A stretch of DNA of 55,283 nt from a virus, in the IMG/VR virus record IMGVR_UViG_3300025640_000003, positions 1-55,283 of that record; one strand, 5' to 3'. Below, piece after piece: positions 17,054-26,793 of the stretch. Made by a program: the position numbers and the translations under genes. Below the pieces are notes generated by a model. The model did not search any database and had not been told where the DNA came from. It saw only the letters and a list, made by a program, of their open reading frames with translations. Each line of letters starts with the position of its first letter. The stretch's first letter is position 1.

Positions 17054-18157
17054 CTATTCTCCGCTGATTTGAATTTCATTAAAAGACTGTGTCTGAGGGT
17101 TGTACACCTGCCAAACATCACCCTCACTTACAAGACCTAGCTGTTTAAGTATCGCAAGTTCTTCCATAGAGTTAGCACGTTTAGGTGCTGCAGGTTTAAT
17201 TTCCTCAAACACCGGACTTAGGATTGCACCCTCAAATCTTGGCTGAGACTCAAACATCCGTTGAAAAAACTCATTCCCATAAAGGTCTACAAGACCATAG
17301 GGGTTGCCACCCTCAGCAGATTTTTGAGCCTCAGAGATTTGAAGCTGACGACCTAGAACCCAATTTTTAGCAGCTTGAACCCTTGCAAGTCTTTCAGGGT
17401 CTCTGGTGTTTTCTTCTGCAGCCCTGATCTGGTTAAGTGCAGAGTTGAGGTTTCTACTTTCAATAGAAGCTCTTTGAGTTACATCATTTAAAGCACGTTC
17501 TTCAAGCTCGTTGATTTCCTTGATCTCAGGTGGCTGTACAAAAGTAGCAGGGGGGATGTAAGTACTTCCGGGAGTTATTTGATTACGTTGCAGCATTTCT
17601 CTTTGGAGTGGGTCAAGAGCTTCGCCTACGTACTCTTCGATCATTGTGAAATCAAAAGGCTCTTGGCGTGATGGTGTAATAACCATAGTGTCTACAATGC
17701 TTGCCACCTGACTTTGTGGAAACTCTAGACCTTGCTCTTGAAAGCTCGCTCTCTGAGAAGTTAGGGTATCAACCAGAGAACTAAGACCTTGAGTCCCAGC
17801 TACAGCTACCTCTTGAATAGCTTCATCACTTAACCCAAAGCTTGTTTTAAGTACTTGTGCGTAGTGTTCAATTGAGTCCTCTCCAGAGTCACCAGCAGCA
17901 CCCCCACGAGGGCTACCACCATACTCCATCCCAAACTGGAAAGCTAATTCTCTACGACGTTCTAAAAGCTCTCGTTCATACTGATCCCGTTGAGCCTGAC
18001 GGTTCGCTTCACTCTCTTCCCGACGGAAGGTAAAGTCTTCTTCTCGTTCTTCTTTACGAAGCCTTACAGCCTCTTCACGTTCAGTCTTAGCGTCTTTTCT
18101 AGCCTGTACATCTTGATATCCAGCAAGGATACCTCTCCACATACCTGTCTGAGCCAT
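17054..18157 (-). CDS. Putative internal virion protein with coiled-coil N-terminus, 367 aa
   Basis: A strongly charged helical N-terminus, rich in Arg, Glu and Gln (about residues 14-72), predicts a long coiled coil. The rest is Gln/Glu-rich and probably helical. It lies between the 1208-aa protein and a cluster with a tail lysozyme, where T7-like phages encode internal core proteins. No family recognised by eye. Its start overlaps the end of the preceding gene at 18157. Confidence 0.7.
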   Translation of the reverse strand: MAQTGMWRGILAGYQDVQARKDAKTEREEAVRLRKEEREEDFTFRREESEANRQAQRDQYERELLERRRELAFQFGMEYGGSPRGGAAGDSGEDSIEHYAQVLKTSFGLSDEAIQEVAVAGTQGLSSLVDTLTSQRASFQEQGLEFPQSQVASIVDTMVITPSRQEPFDFTMIEEYVGEALDPLQREMLQRNQITPGSTYIPPATFVQPPEIKEINELEERALNDVTQRASIESRNLNSALNQIRAAEENTRDPERLARVQAAKNWVLGRQLQISEAQKSAEGGNPYGLVDLYGNEFFQRMFESQPRFEGAILSPVFEEIKPAAPKRANSMEELAILKQLGLVSEGDVWQVYNPQTQSFNEIQISGE

Positions 18158-18675
18158 TATGCATTCCTCCGAGCCATAAGGCCTCTAGGTTTCATGTCCA
18201 TCTCTTCCATCACTGGCTCTTCGTCCATAGGCATTGGAGCATCTTCTACAGCCTCAGCAGACTTCTTAGGTTCAGCTTTAATCTTGGCTAGAGCTTTTTT
18301 GGCACGAGTAGAGTTAAGAGCATAATCAAGCTTACGATCTTCTTCGTCCCTCTCAAAACCTTCTTTGTACTCGACACCAATCATATCAGCAGTGGTTTTA
18401 ATGTATTCGTGTACAGCAGGGGCAATAATCATACTGACATCAACAGAGTGGATACCGTCTACAACAGCCTTACGAAGAACACCCTCAGTGATAGTACGGA
18501 TATCAAGACCTTCCTCCATAAGGAGTACAGCAGCCTTCATACGACGCTCATCAGTCAACCTATCTGTATGATAGATCAATGCATCCTCAGGGTCATTCAA
18601 CTCTGGGGGACGTTCATAAGCTGCGTTTTTAGGTTCACGAGTCAGGGACTCTCCGGGGATAGGTGCATTAAACAT
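18157..18675 (-). CDS. Hypothetical virion-region protein, 172 aa
   Basis: Acidic and largely helical, with a basic Ala/Lys segment (STRAKKALAKIKAEPKK) and a Met/Pro/Glu-rich tail (APMPMDEEPVMEEMDM). It sits between the tail lysozyme and the coiled-coil virion protein, with overlapping ends on both sides, so it is co-translated with structural genes. No family recognised. Confidence 0.7.
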   Translation of the reverse strand: MFNAPIPGESLTREPKNAAYERPPELNDPEDALIYHTDRLTDERRMKAAVLLMEEGLDIRTITEGVLRKAVVDGIHSVDVSMIIAPAVHEYIKTTADMIGVEYKEGFERDEEDRKLDYALNSTRAKKALAKIKAEPKKSAEAVEDAPMPMDEEPVMEEMDMKPRGLMARRNA

Positions 18676-19370
18676 TAAAAATTACCTTCTAAGTATCCAG
18701 AGGACCTTCTAATACGACTTCCTAGGTTTGGTTTACCCGGACGAAGAAATTTCTCAGATACGATTGTTGCTGCATCGGTGACATTAGCAGCGTTTCTAAG
18801 TGGATCAAGGACAGAACCTTCAGAGGTGTTTTCTAGCTCATGCCTTAGATAACCATAATTAGCTTCGTAAGAGTCTAGAGGTAGGTTGTTCTCTTCTGCC
18901 CAAGCTTCAAAGGCCCTACGTCTTGGACCAGTCCACTGAGCAAAGCCATAACCACCTCTTGAACCGGGTACGACAGGCTCAATCTCTTGCATGAACTTAA
19001 AGCCACCTGTCTCGTGATCTAGGTTACCTACAAAACCAGCTGCCTGCTCTCTTGTAAGGCCAAAGTCTCTCATCAGGTCTTGGGTCAATCTTTTACCTGT
19101 GTCTGAAGACATATCACCCCGAGAAGTAGGCCTCATCTCACCTTCTGGTAGTGTAAAAGAAGTCTCTGACATAGCCCTAGTGTCAACACCCTCATCAATG
19201 GTAACTGAGTCTTGATACCGTTGGATATGCTCAAGCATTGAGGTGGCTGCATTGTAAGGTCTTTGCGCTGCTTCCATACGTGCTTTACGCATTAAGCCTG
19301 AGGTTTTTTGAATTGGGGCAACTTGAACTTGAGTGTTCAGGCTTTCCCTAATGTCTGGCATACTGTACAT
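18675..19370 (-). CDS. Virion-associated tail lysozyme
   Basis: 231 aa. Residues from about 95 match the phage tail lysozyme domain: LTREQAAGFVGNLDHETGG with likely catalytic E120, then SRGGYGFAQWTGPRRRAFE. The enzyme should cut peptidoglycan locally during DNA entry rather than cause final lysis, which the M15 peptidase at 42357-42800 would do. The N-terminal 90 residues are polar and may anchor it in the virion. Confidence 0.88.
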   Translation of the reverse strand: MYSMPDIRESLNTQVQVAPIQKTSGLMRKARMEAAQRPYNAATSMLEHIQRYQDSVTIDEGVDTRAMSETSFTLPEGEMRPTSRGDMSSDTGKRLTQDLMRDFGLTREQAAGFVGNLDHETGGFKFMQEIEPVVPGSRGGYGFAQWTGPRRRAFEAWAEENNLPLDSYEANYGYLRHELENTSEGSVLDPLRNAANVTDAATIVSEKFLRPGKPNLGSRIRRSSGYLEGNF

Positions 19371-19391
19371 TGTTATTAATCCTAGAAAAAG

Positions 19392-20942
19392 TTAGCCCAT
19401 AAGAACAGTTGCAGCGAGTTGGAACTTAGCAGCGGTATCTGCAGCCTTATCAGATTTAGCAAGTGCATCAGCCTCTTTATCTGCCAATAACAAACTAAGA
19501 GCACGATTAGCCTCACCTTCAGATACAGTCAAAGCAGCACTCATGATGTCACGTTCTCTTTGCCAAATCTGATCAATAGTTGTTTGTGTCATCCCGTTAG
19601 CAACCTTAGCTGCGGTCATGTTAGCTTCGTTCTGTGCAGCAGTATCAAGTGTAGCAATATTCTGTCGCCACTGAGCATTAGCCTGAGCGATGACAAGAGA
19701 GTTACTTGCGTTAAACTGATCTCTTAGGTTCTTTAGTTGAGTGTTGAACTTCTCTGCAGCATTAGTCTCACCAGCATTAAACTGACGAATAGCATTAACC
19801 TGCTCAGCGTTATACCTAGATACTGTAGTTTTTAACTCTGAAAAGAATTGATTGGTTTGGTTTTCACTAGCAGCATTAAACTGTTTTGCAGCATTCTCAG
19901 CAGCTTGATCAGACAGAAGAGCATTTGCACGTGTTTGTGTCTTAAAGATCAAAGTCTGTTGTTCGTTGTTGAGGTTCTGCATCTCAAACTGTGCGACAGT
20001 AGCAGCATCCCGTTCAGCAATGCTTATAGCAGACTCCATAGCGGCCTGTACAACAGCTTGACCAGCCATAGAGGAGGCACCTAGCCCACGAGCCTGCATG
20101 ACGCTCATAGCCCGTCTCATAGCTCCTGAGGCCCAAGGTGGTGTCCCATCCTTCTCGAAGTCATCCATAAGGATTTCAAGTTGACCTTTAACAGTCCCCT
20201 CTGCAGACACCTCACCCTTAGCTGCTTCAAGGTTGTCTAGTTCTTCTTTAGCCTTGTCAGAAATAAGAGTTGCATCAATAACAGCAGCGTCAGTCTCTTT
20301 AGGTTCTTCTACCTTAGCAACTTCTTCTACTTTTGTTACCTGAGCATCAGGACGGTCTTGAACCTGACCAGTACCTTCTTGAAGGAGGGTCTCTGGGGTC
20401 TCTGGAATCTTGGCAACCTCAGCCTGCGTGACGACAGACATAGGATCAGTGATAGAAGACTCCATAAGCTCTTTAGTTACAGGTTCAACAAACTGTTGTG
20501 CAAGAGTGTTCTTACGGTTAAGTTCTTCAAGTGCTTTCTGAGTTGTCTCTACCTGAGTCTTTAGTGCCTCATCTTCTGGAGCAGCTTCAAGTGCTTTCTG
20601 AGCTTCACTAAGGTCAACCGTAGTTGTTTTAATTTGATCTTGAGTTTGAGAGACAAAAGCATTAGGGTCAGCCTTAATCTGTTCGGCAAGAGTAGTAGGT
20701 TGGTCTGGAGTAGTTGTAGCTGTAGTCTCTACGGTACCACCCTCAGCCATAGCTTGAGTTTGCATAGGCTTACCTGCCAATCTCTGTTGAGCAATTTGAG
20801 TATATTCACCCATCTTACTAGCAGCAGAAGGAGAGGCAGCAAGGAATTTATCCATAGACGCCTTATCCAATGGACCCTTGTAACCTTGCTTGACTAGCAG
20901 CATGTATTGTTGTTGAGGAGTAAACCCTGCAAACTTCTTCAT
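19392..20942 (-). CDS. Coiled-coil virion protein with QFNA repeats, 516 aa
   Basis: The first 280 residues are rich in Glu, Thr, Gln and Ala, with the start resembling a marine podophage protein (FTPQQQYMLLVKQGYKGPLDK). The C-terminal half contains repeated (Q/K)FNA-type heptad-like units (KQFNAASENQ, RQFNAGETNA, KFNTQLKN, QFNASNSL), pointing to a long helical bundle. It lies next to the tail lysozyme and probably belongs to the internal core. No enzyme motif seen. Confidence 0.75.
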   Translation of the reverse strand: MKKFAGFTPQQQYMLLVKQGYKGPLDKASMDKFLAASPSAASKMGEYTQIAQQRLAGKPMQTQAMAEGGTVETTATTTPDQPTTLAEQIKADPNAFVSQTQDQIKTTTVDLSEAQKALEAAPEDEALKTQVETTQKALEELNRKNTLAQQFVEPVTKELMESSITDPMSVVTQAEVAKIPETPETLLQEGTGQVQDRPDAQVTKVEEVAKVEEPKETDAAVIDATLISDKAKEELDNLEAAKGEVSAEGTVKGQLEILMDDFEKDGTPPWASGAMRRAMSVMQARGLGASSMAGQAVVQAAMESAISIAERDAATVAQFEMQNLNNEQQTLIFKTQTRANALLSDQAAENAAKQFNAASENQTNQFFSELKTTVSRYNAEQVNAIRQFNAGETNAAEKFNTQLKNLRDQFNASNSLVIAQANAQWRQNIATLDTAAQNEANMTAAKVANGMTQTTIDQIWQRERDIMSAALTVSEGEANRALSLLLADKEADALAKSDKAADTAAKFQLAATVLMG

Positions 20943-20954
20943 CTGTTCTTATCC

Positions 20955-21305
20955 TTAAGGCTTAGTAGGCCAGTTGATATCTGTAGGGAACCCATCTTGG
21001 TCTGGCACATCACGCAAAGCCTGCCGATAGGTGGCCCATGCCGCTTGGTCTACAGGTGCGTCTGCTACTTGTGTCCAGTCGGACTGTGTGAGCAGGGTGT
21101 TGCGCTTGGTGCGGGCTTCGGCTGCTAGTAGGTCAGCCTCGCTTGGTGGTGCGGGAGGTTGGTACGCAACGACTTCACCAAACTCACCGGATAGTGCGCG
21201 GGCATGATCTGTCGTATCTGGGTCAAGGTAAACAGAAGAACCGTCAGGCCGATCAACAACAATACCGCCAATTTCGTTCATTACTTTAGGGCTTAGATAC
21301 GTCAT
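20955..21305 (-). CDS. Tail assembly chaperone-like protein (PF16778 type)
   Basis: 116 aa. The C-terminus RNTLLTQSDWTQVADAP...WATYRQALRDVP...GFPTDINWP is the hallmark of phage tail assembly chaperone domains found next to tail fibres. GC is visibly higher than in the surrounding genes. It directly follows the fibre gene with overlapping ends, so the pair looks like an exchangeable host-range cassette. Confidence 0.85.
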   Translation of the reverse strand: MTYLSPKVMNEIGGIVVDRPDGSSVYLDPDTTDHARALSGEFGEVVAYQPPAPPSEADLLAAEARTKRNTLLTQSDWTQVADAPVDQAAWATYRQALRDVPDQDGFPTDINWPTKP

Positions 21306-22699
21306 ACTGAAACGTCCTCAATTCCAATGGTGAATAAGGGCCAGATTGGGTCTCCCGTAGTTTGGAAACGTATTAGCTGCACTTGGCTTTGATTGATGTT
21401 ATCATCAGAGTGCCTGTGCTGAATTGCAATGTCGTCACCAATAGAAACAGAAATATCAAGACTTCTACTCACAAAAGAAGTTGATGAAGTTGACCAACTT
21501 TGCGCCAGAACGTCATTTTTGTATACCTCAACAATAGACGAACCAGTAAATCCGCCACGGGATTGCTCAAGTGTCAACCTAACCGATCCGCTCTGGAAAA
21601 TACCAACTTTTACTAGCTGGGCAAATGTGTCTTCTTCCCTAGATGATAAGCTATCCTTGCTTAACTTCACATCAGTGCCAGCCGCTATAGTTCCAAGAGC
21701 CGCAAACCCTATTGTCTGTGAATCAAACCCCTGCGCCAACCTCTGACCTGACACTAAACCGAACACCGTGGACGTGTCGTCTTCTGCTTGGACTTGAGTC
21801 AACTCATTGTCTGGAGCCTTAGCATCAAGCTGGGTTTGAATGTTTGAAGTTACACCGTCTGTGTAGTTTAGTTCAGTTACGGTAGCAGTAATCCCATCAA
21901 GGGTATTTAACTCAGCAGCAGTGGCAGTAAGACCTAGGTTAGTCAGAGCACTAGCAGCAGTAGAAGCACCTGTACCACCATCAGCAACAGCAAGGTCAGT
22001 GATACCTGTGATAGAACCACCAGTAATAGACACAGAGTCAGAGTCTTGAGTAGCAATAGAGCCAAGTCCAAGAGTAGCTCTTGCAGTAGTTGCATCAGCG
22101 TCATCAACCAAAGTAGCACCGTAGGTACTGATAGTCGTGTTAGCAGGAAGACTAAGAGTCTTAATGTCAGCGTCTACTTCACTGTCCATCAAAGCACCAG
22201 CAGCAGTTACGTTAGCTGTGTCAGTCACATCTGCTAGGGCTTCAATACCAGCAAGCTTTGTTTCCTCTGCTGTCGTGTAACTTGCAGTGGTGTTATCAAG
22301 GATTGTTGACCAAGCTTGTACATCAGAACCAATAGCGACACCTAGTGCAGTACGTGCAGCAGAGTCACTGGTAGCCCCTGTACCACCCTGAGCAATAGGT
22401 AAGGCATTGGTTAGTACAAGGTCGTCTAGGTAGCCTGTAGACCACCTCAGTGTCGTTGTACCAAGCTCATAGGCAGAGTCTGTCTTAGGTGCAATAGAAC
22501 CAGAACCCACAACAACATCCTGAGCGGGGCCTACGACAGTAATAGGTGCACCTTCAGCTGTAGACCCATCATGGGTATGACCAGTAGAAGCACTAAAGGC
22601 CCCTGCAACAGCATCAAATTCATTATCTAGGTCATCTGCATCCACAACAGAACCGTTGGCAATGTTATTGGAGACATCTTGACGTACGTATCCAGCCAT
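21302..22699 (-). CDS. Tail fibre / receptor-binding protein, 465 aa
   Basis: The N-terminus (GYVRQDVSNNIANGSVVDADDLDNEF) matches the virion-attachment part of marine podophage fibres, followed by a THDG...TEGAPI collar-like motif. The middle has fibre-like repeats (PIAQGGTGATSDSAARTALG, VADGGTGASTAASALTNLG). The last about 130 residues differ in composition and probably form the receptor-binding tip. The position next to the tail tube and a chaperone supports the role. Confidence 0.88.
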   Translation of the reverse strand: MAGYVRQDVSNNIANGSVVDADDLDNEFDAVAGAFSASTGHTHDGSTAEGAPITVVGPAQDVVVGSGSIAPKTDSAYELGTTTLRWSTGYLDDLVLTNALPIAQGGTGATSDSAARTALGVAIGSDVQAWSTILDNTTASYTTAEETKLAGIEALADVTDTANVTAAGALMDSEVDADIKTLSLPANTTISTYGATLVDDADATTARATLGLGSIATQDSDSVSITGGSITGITDLAVADGGTGASTAASALTNLGLTATAAELNTLDGITATVTELNYTDGVTSNIQTQLDAKAPDNELTQVQAEDDTSTVFGLVSGQRLAQGFDSQTIGFAALGTIAAGTDVKLSKDSLSSREEDTFAQLVKVGIFQSGSVRLTLEQSRGGFTGSSIVEVYKNDVLAQSWSTSSTSFVSRSLDISVSIGDDIAIQHRHSDDNINQSQVQLIRFQTTGDPIWPLFTIGIEDVSV

Positions 22700-22703
22700 C
22701 TAA

Positions 22704-24242
22704 TTACTTTCTCTCGTTAGTTCTAAACTCTAAAACAGCAGTGTCTAAGCTGAAAGAGGGGTTAGTTGTTTTATCTTCAATACGGAAAGAGACAGTCTTA
22801 CCACTACCGATTACATTTGTGTTGTAGACATTGTCCAAAGGAGCACCATACACAGCTGTACCATAAAGGGTGTTAGGGGCACCGTAGATAAAGACACCTG
22901 CACTGGTACTTCCAAGACTAATTGTGTTAGCCAGACCCCCTGTGTAGTTGTCCACCTTAAACAAGTCAAAGTCTAGGTTTAGGTCAACAGCAAAGGTACC
23001 TGCAGTCTCAACATACAAAGACATCTTGTAGAATGTTTTACGTACTTGAGGGTCGTTGATTGGCATGAAAGGAGACTTATAAATCGCCTCAATAATACTG
23101 CCATCTCTACTACTGCCTGTCTCTGCTCTATAGACATAACCATCATCATTAGCAAAGACTGTAAGCTCTTGACCGGGGACATAACGACCGTCAGACACAT
23201 AGACCTTAAAACCACTTGTGGTAGCCCAGTTAATCTGAGAAGCACCTTGGTCAGAAAACTTAGTGCCAATAATACCCTTAGCTACGTCAGTGCCAACAGA
23301 AGGGCTGTAAGCAAACACCCTGTACTGAGCTTTCTCTCTTAACACATAACTAGAAAAAGTCTGAGTGCTGTTAATAAAAGCTAGGGCATCTTTATTAATT
23401 GGAGCAGAAGCAACCTCAAGACCAAAGTCACCAATCCGTTCAGTTGCACTAAGAAGTCTAAGACCATCAGCGGCCATGAACATAACATCACCACCAACCT
23501 CTTGAATAGTCTCACCGTGTAGGCAACCAATATCTTCTGCAATAGGTACAAGCTGGAAGTCTGCAACACTGCTACCAACAAGTCTTTGGATTTTATTACG
23601 ACTAAAAATAATCAGCTGATCTCTAAAGACAATAAGACCTGTGATAGTATGTCCTACATTAACTACTCCAGCACCATTAGCAGGGGTAAAGTCAGTTTCA
23701 TCGTAAGGGGCAGAGAAGTGTAGGTTAGCTCCATTAGCTAGGAAGATAGCCTTCTTGTAAGAAGACACATGAGCAGAACCAGTGAGATCAGAGGGCAGTG
23801 TTGGGAATGTGAGAGTGTTTGTCGTGTCATTAAGTACAGCAGGAGAGTTAACCCCATCTACAAAGACAATCTTATGGTTTCCATCAAAGTTAAAGTCTAC
23901 CGCCTTAATGCGACCACCAAGCAAAGCTGCTGAACCCAAGGAAGACCAAGTGGCACCAGAGTTAATAAAGTACTCCGATACGTTACTGGCATTCTCTCTT
24001 ACTGCAACTACCTCACCTGCATTAACGACCTTAACACCAAGCATAGGTCCTGAACCAGCTACTTGACCTGCAATATACTTTTCATACCCGAGTACTTTTT
24101 TATAACCACCCTCTTTAGATGGCTCAAAGTTCTGAAGAAAAGTTGCTGATCCCACCATATTGGTACCCTGCTGGAGAGGGTTCATGTTAGAGATAAGACC
24201 ACCTCTAAACTCAACAGGAAAGGTTTGCCATTGTGAAGGCAT
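22704..24242 (-). CDS. Tail tubular protein B (T7 gp12-like)
   Basis: 512 aa, beta-rich. The N-terminus FPVEFRGGLISNMNPLQQGT matches the T7-like tubular protein B start, where the protein forms the tail nozzle. It directly follows tubular protein A, with the start overlapping that gene's stop, the conserved order in podophages. Shorter than T7 gp12 (794), as in marine relatives. Confidence 0.88.
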   Translation of the reverse strand: MPSQWQTFPVEFRGGLISNMNPLQQGTNMVGSATFLQNFEPSKEGGYKKVLGYEKYIAGQVAGSGPMLGVKVVNAGEVVAVRENASNVSEYFINSGATWSSLGSAALLGGRIKAVDFNFDGNHKIVFVDGVNSPAVLNDTTNTLTFPTLPSDLTGSAHVSSYKKAIFLANGANLHFSAPYDETDFTPANGAGVVNVGHTITGLIVFRDQLIIFSRNKIQRLVGSSVADFQLVPIAEDIGCLHGETIQEVGGDVMFMAADGLRLLSATERIGDFGLEVASAPINKDALAFINSTQTFSSYVLREKAQYRVFAYSPSVGTDVAKGIIGTKFSDQGASQINWATTSGFKVYVSDGRYVPGQELTVFANDDGYVYRAETGSSRDGSIIEAIYKSPFMPINDPQVRKTFYKMSLYVETAGTFAVDLNLDFDLFKVDNYTGGLANTISLGSTSAGVFIYGAPNTLYGTAVYGAPLDNVYNTNVIGSGKTVSFRIEDKTTNPSFSLDTAVLEFRTNERK

Positions 24243-24934
24243 TAAAAGGACCTTACAGTAGAACGAAGATATTCATAACGGTTTACGTAGATGCTTCTGA
24301 GAGACTTGAGACCCTCTTTAAACTTCATATTGCTAAGTTGAGCACTTTCATTGTCCCCACGGAATGCATGAGCATGTACCATAGCACCGTCAATGATAAC
24401 ATAACGAAACTCTTCTGGGACACTTGGCACATCTGAGTGGAGTTCTAGTGGTTGTGGGTTAGTATAATACTCAAAAGCAATCGTGTAGGCTTTGTCTGGA
24501 GAAGGCACAACACCATACTCTAGAGAAGGGGTACGAAATACATACTCAGGGATAGTGTTGATTCCCTCGCTGTTATTGTACTCGTAGTCTAAATACTTGT
24601 CAAGATACTCTTCATAAGAAATAAGCTTTAGTCTTTTTGTGTCGTTACCAAGAGTATCATCACGTTTGATCCTAAAGGAGTCCATGTCCAAGGTTTTAGT
24701 GTCGCTTTGGATATCATACCGGACTTGACCTACAACAGCAGTATCTTCTTGGGTAACGTGGTTAAAGGGCCACTCAAAGTGCTCTTGGTTAACATCCCTA
24801 AGAGAAGAGTTAACTGCATCCTTAGCGGTGGCATAAAAGCCTACAGAGGTAGCAAAATTAGCTTGAGTTAGTTCCACCTCATTGAGGCGACGGTTAACGT
24901 CATTCACTAGACCTAAAAAGTTGTAATCAGCCAT
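24242..24934 (-). CDS. Tail tubular protein A (T7 gp11-like)
   Basis: 230 aa. LVNDVNRRLNEVELTQANF, the central W-x-F (EWPFNH), and LKLISYEEYLDKY match the gp11-like gatekeeper that joins the portal to the nozzle. It lies downstream of the capsid gene and upstream of tubular protein B. A strong terminator separates it from the decoration-like gene. Confidence 0.88.
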   Translation of the reverse strand: MADYNFLGLVNDVNRRLNEVELTQANFATSVGFYATAKDAVNSSLRDVNQEHFEWPFNHVTQEDTAVVGQVRYDIQSDTKTLDMDSFRIKRDDTLGNDTKRLKLISYEEYLDKYLDYEYNNSEGINTIPEYVFRTPSLEYGVVPSPDKAYTIAFEYYTNPQPLELHSDVPSVPEEFRYVIIDGAMVHAHAFRGDNESAQLSNMKFKEGLKSLRSIYVNRYEYLRSTVRSF

Positions 24935-24946
24935 CTCTACCTCAAA

Positions 24947-24978
24947 TAAAAAGAGACTACCCCCGTAAGGATAGCCTC
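24947..24978 (-). terminator. Rho-independent terminator downstream of the capsid-region genes
   Basis: On the minus strand GAGGCTATCC pairs with GGGGTAGTCTC (two wobble pairs) around a short loop, followed by TTTTT. It would cut transcription after the capsid and its 135-aa neighbour, giving higher capsid expression than tail genes. Confidence 0.8.
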
Positions 24979-24990
24979 AGAGTTTCTAGC

Positions 24991-25398
24991 TTAAGCCAGT
25001 GTGTCGCGGTCTACTTCGGCAGGGCCACGAGTTGCTTGATTTACGTCTACGACAATAGCCCAAACACGAGCAGTTGAACCCGCAGTTGTACCACTGATAA
25101 CCGTAACAGCGTCAATGGTGTCAGCAGCAGTAATACCCAGAGTCTGTGAACCAAAGGCAAAGTCACCTGCAGCACCATCATCTACACTAGTAGCAGCCAT
25201 GAATGTAGTTGTGTCATCAGCAACAGCAACAGTGAAAGTAGTAACGTCTTCTACCGCGTCGATCAGTTCAACACCAGCAGCAAGGACAAGAGTACCAGCA
25301 CCAACAGCAGGGCCTTCGACCGTACCAGATGCAGTACCCAGATTGATCGTCTTTTCAACCATATAGGCTTTAGACGTCAGGGAAGTTGAGAGAGCCAT
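24991..25398 (-). CDS. Putative head decoration protein, 135 aa
   Basis: Ala, Thr, Val, Asp and Gly-rich, beta-strand protein without Cys. It directly follows the major capsid gene and is closed by a terminator, so it is likely made in large amounts together with capsid. That position and composition suggest a capsid-decorating or fibre-like protein. Family not recognised. Confidence 0.65.
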   Translation of the reverse strand: MALSTSLTSKAYMVEKTINLGTASGTVEGPAVGAGTLVLAAGVELIDAVEDVTTFTVAVADDTTTFMAATSVDDGAAGDFAFGSQTLGITAADTIDAVTVISGTTAGSTARVWAIVVDVNQATRGPAEVDRDTLA

Positions 25399-25432
25399 AT
25401 TAAGATTCCTTCCTATGAGTTATGGCAGCTTA

Positions 25433-25454
25433 GGGTACCCCCGAAGGGATACCC
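25433..25454 (-). other. Stem-loop between capsid and decoration-like genes
   Basis: On the minus strand GGGTATCCC-TTCG-GGGGTACCC forms nine pairs (one wobble) with a stable UUCG loop. No T-run follows, so it may act as a partial terminator or an mRNA 3' stabiliser for the capsid message. Confidence 0.65.
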
Positions 25455-25470
25455 AATGTAAACCTACTTA

Positions 25471-26544
25471 TCAGGCAAGGTTATATTTAGCTGTTACGAG
25501 AGCTTCTGGACGCAGAATCTTACGACCGTACAGGTGCATACCACGTACAATGTCAGCAAAGGAGTCTGGGTCACGGTAAGTCTCGGTCTTGTTGATTTGC
25601 TCAGCGGTTGCAACAGCAGAATCATGACCACCAACAATAACACCGAAGTTAGCGTTCTGGTTAGCCGTACCAGTTGTAGCAGCGCCAGTACCAACTTGTG
25701 GAGTGTTGTTGGATACGTATACCCGGAAACCATTCCAGTTGTTGATGACCAGACCATTACGAAGGGCACCGGAATCACCGTAGTCAGAGTTCAAGAAGCG
25801 CGAGTCTTCATCCTGCAAAACTTCCATCATGACTGGGTCAATGACAATCCAGCGACCTGCTTTATCAACGTTCTGTTGGTCCAAAAGACGGCCCATACGG
25901 TTGATCAGCATGACTGGAGAGACATAAGCTGTTGGAAGAGCAGTAGCACCGGGCAAACGTGCAGCAACAGGGATCGAGTGGTTCCCAGCAGAAGCAGTTG
26001 TGATGTTACCGAAGTCACCCTTTTTAAGCTTCATGGAACCCAAGAGTTCGTCAGAGCCAGCGGTGTCTACAGCTTTAGTGCCATTGACTTGGTCGTTAAC
26101 TGTGTCAGCGTTTGCATGAAGAGCAGTCTGCTTGTAGCCCGACAGGTAACCCAGAACTTCTTGGTCGTACTGATCAGCCAGACGGTAGGCAGCACGGTTA
26201 GTTGCGAGGTCCATGAAGTTTACATGCGAGTGCTTCTCTTCGATGTCATCTACCTTAAATGCAAAGTAGTTAGACTTGTCAATAACCAGCGAGAAATCTT
26301 CATCGTCGAGGTCTTGAGCGTTAACCTGAGTACCACGAGCATAAGGGCTTACTGTGATTTCTGGCTCTTTGATGATCTTTACAGAGTCACCTTGGGCAGA
26401 GATTTCACCGAAGTAATCAGAGTTAGTAATGTCACCAGCAATAGTGGACTTACGGAATGCGAGTTGAACTTTCTTGGAATAAATTACCGAAGAGAAGTTA
26501 CCGTTTGGCAGGTTGTTGTGGCCTGCAGCGGATTGGAAAGCCAT
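25471..26544 (-). CDS. Major capsid protein
   Basis: 357 aa. It starts MAFQSAAGHNNLPNGNFSSVIYSKKVQ, with LAFRKSTIAGDITNSDYFGEI and a central YDQEVLGYLSGYKQT, a pattern typical of marine podophage coat proteins of the HK97 fold. Lower rare-codon use and a strong AGGAGG ribosome site fit a highly expressed gene. It lies after the scaffold gene and has its own upstream promoter at 26763-26790. Confidence 0.92.
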   Translation of the reverse strand: MAFQSAAGHNNLPNGNFSSVIYSKKVQLAFRKSTIAGDITNSDYFGEISAQGDSVKIIKEPEITVSPYARGTQVNAQDLDDEDFSLVIDKSNYFAFKVDDIEEKHSHVNFMDLATNRAAYRLADQYDQEVLGYLSGYKQTALHANADTVNDQVNGTKAVDTAGSDELLGSMKLKKGDFGNITTASAGNHSIPVAARLPGATALPTAYVSPVMLINRMGRLLDQQNVDKAGRWIVIDPVMMEVLQDEDSRFLNSDYGDSGALRNGLVINNWNGFRVYVSNNTPQVGTGAATTGTANQNANFGVIVGGHDSAVATAEQINKTETYRDPDSFADIVRGMHLYGRKILRPEALVTAKYNLA

Positions 26545-26715
26545 GAGAAATCCTCCTGTGATATGTTTTGGCTTTATAATGAGCTAAACATGGTTCAAAG
26601 AGGCTAAACGTCTTTAGGGTGCAAAAGTATCTCAGGTCGGCCAACCTTTGAAACCTTGGGCCTATGCGCTCAGGTAGTTCTTATCTTGTTTAAGCTTTGG
26701 GGGGTTTTAGTCTTT

Positions 26716-26752
26716 AACCCCGAGGTAGTACTATAATAGCAGGCTCGGGGTT
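26716..26752. other. Hairpin in the capsid mRNA leader
   Basis: AACCCCGAG (26716-26724) and CTCGGGGTT (26744-26752) form a nine-pair stem with a 19-base loop. It lies in the roughly 210-base leader between the predicted promoter and the capsid start. No T-run on either side, so it is more likely a stabilising or regulatory leader structure than a terminator. Confidence 0.6.
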
Positions 26753-26762
26753 ATTGACGTTA

Positions 26763-26790
26763 GTTATATGTAAAACAGTTTAACTGTCAA
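26763..26790 (-). promoter_or_regulatory. Predicted capsid promoter (TTGACA-N16-TATAAC)
   Basis: Minus strand: TTGACA at 26790-26785, 16-base spacer, TATAAC at 26768-26763, then TAACG. It lies in the 249-base gap between scaffold and capsid genes and shares the TATAACTA form with two other predicted promoters. Expected start near 26756. Confidence 0.7.
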
Positions 26791-26793
26791 GGA

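Noticed and set aside
25534-26607. 357-aa plus-strand frame opposite the major capsid gene
   Set aside because: It mirrors a highly expressed capsid gene, has no recognisable motif, and its Ser/Val/Cys-rich composition is that of reverse reading.
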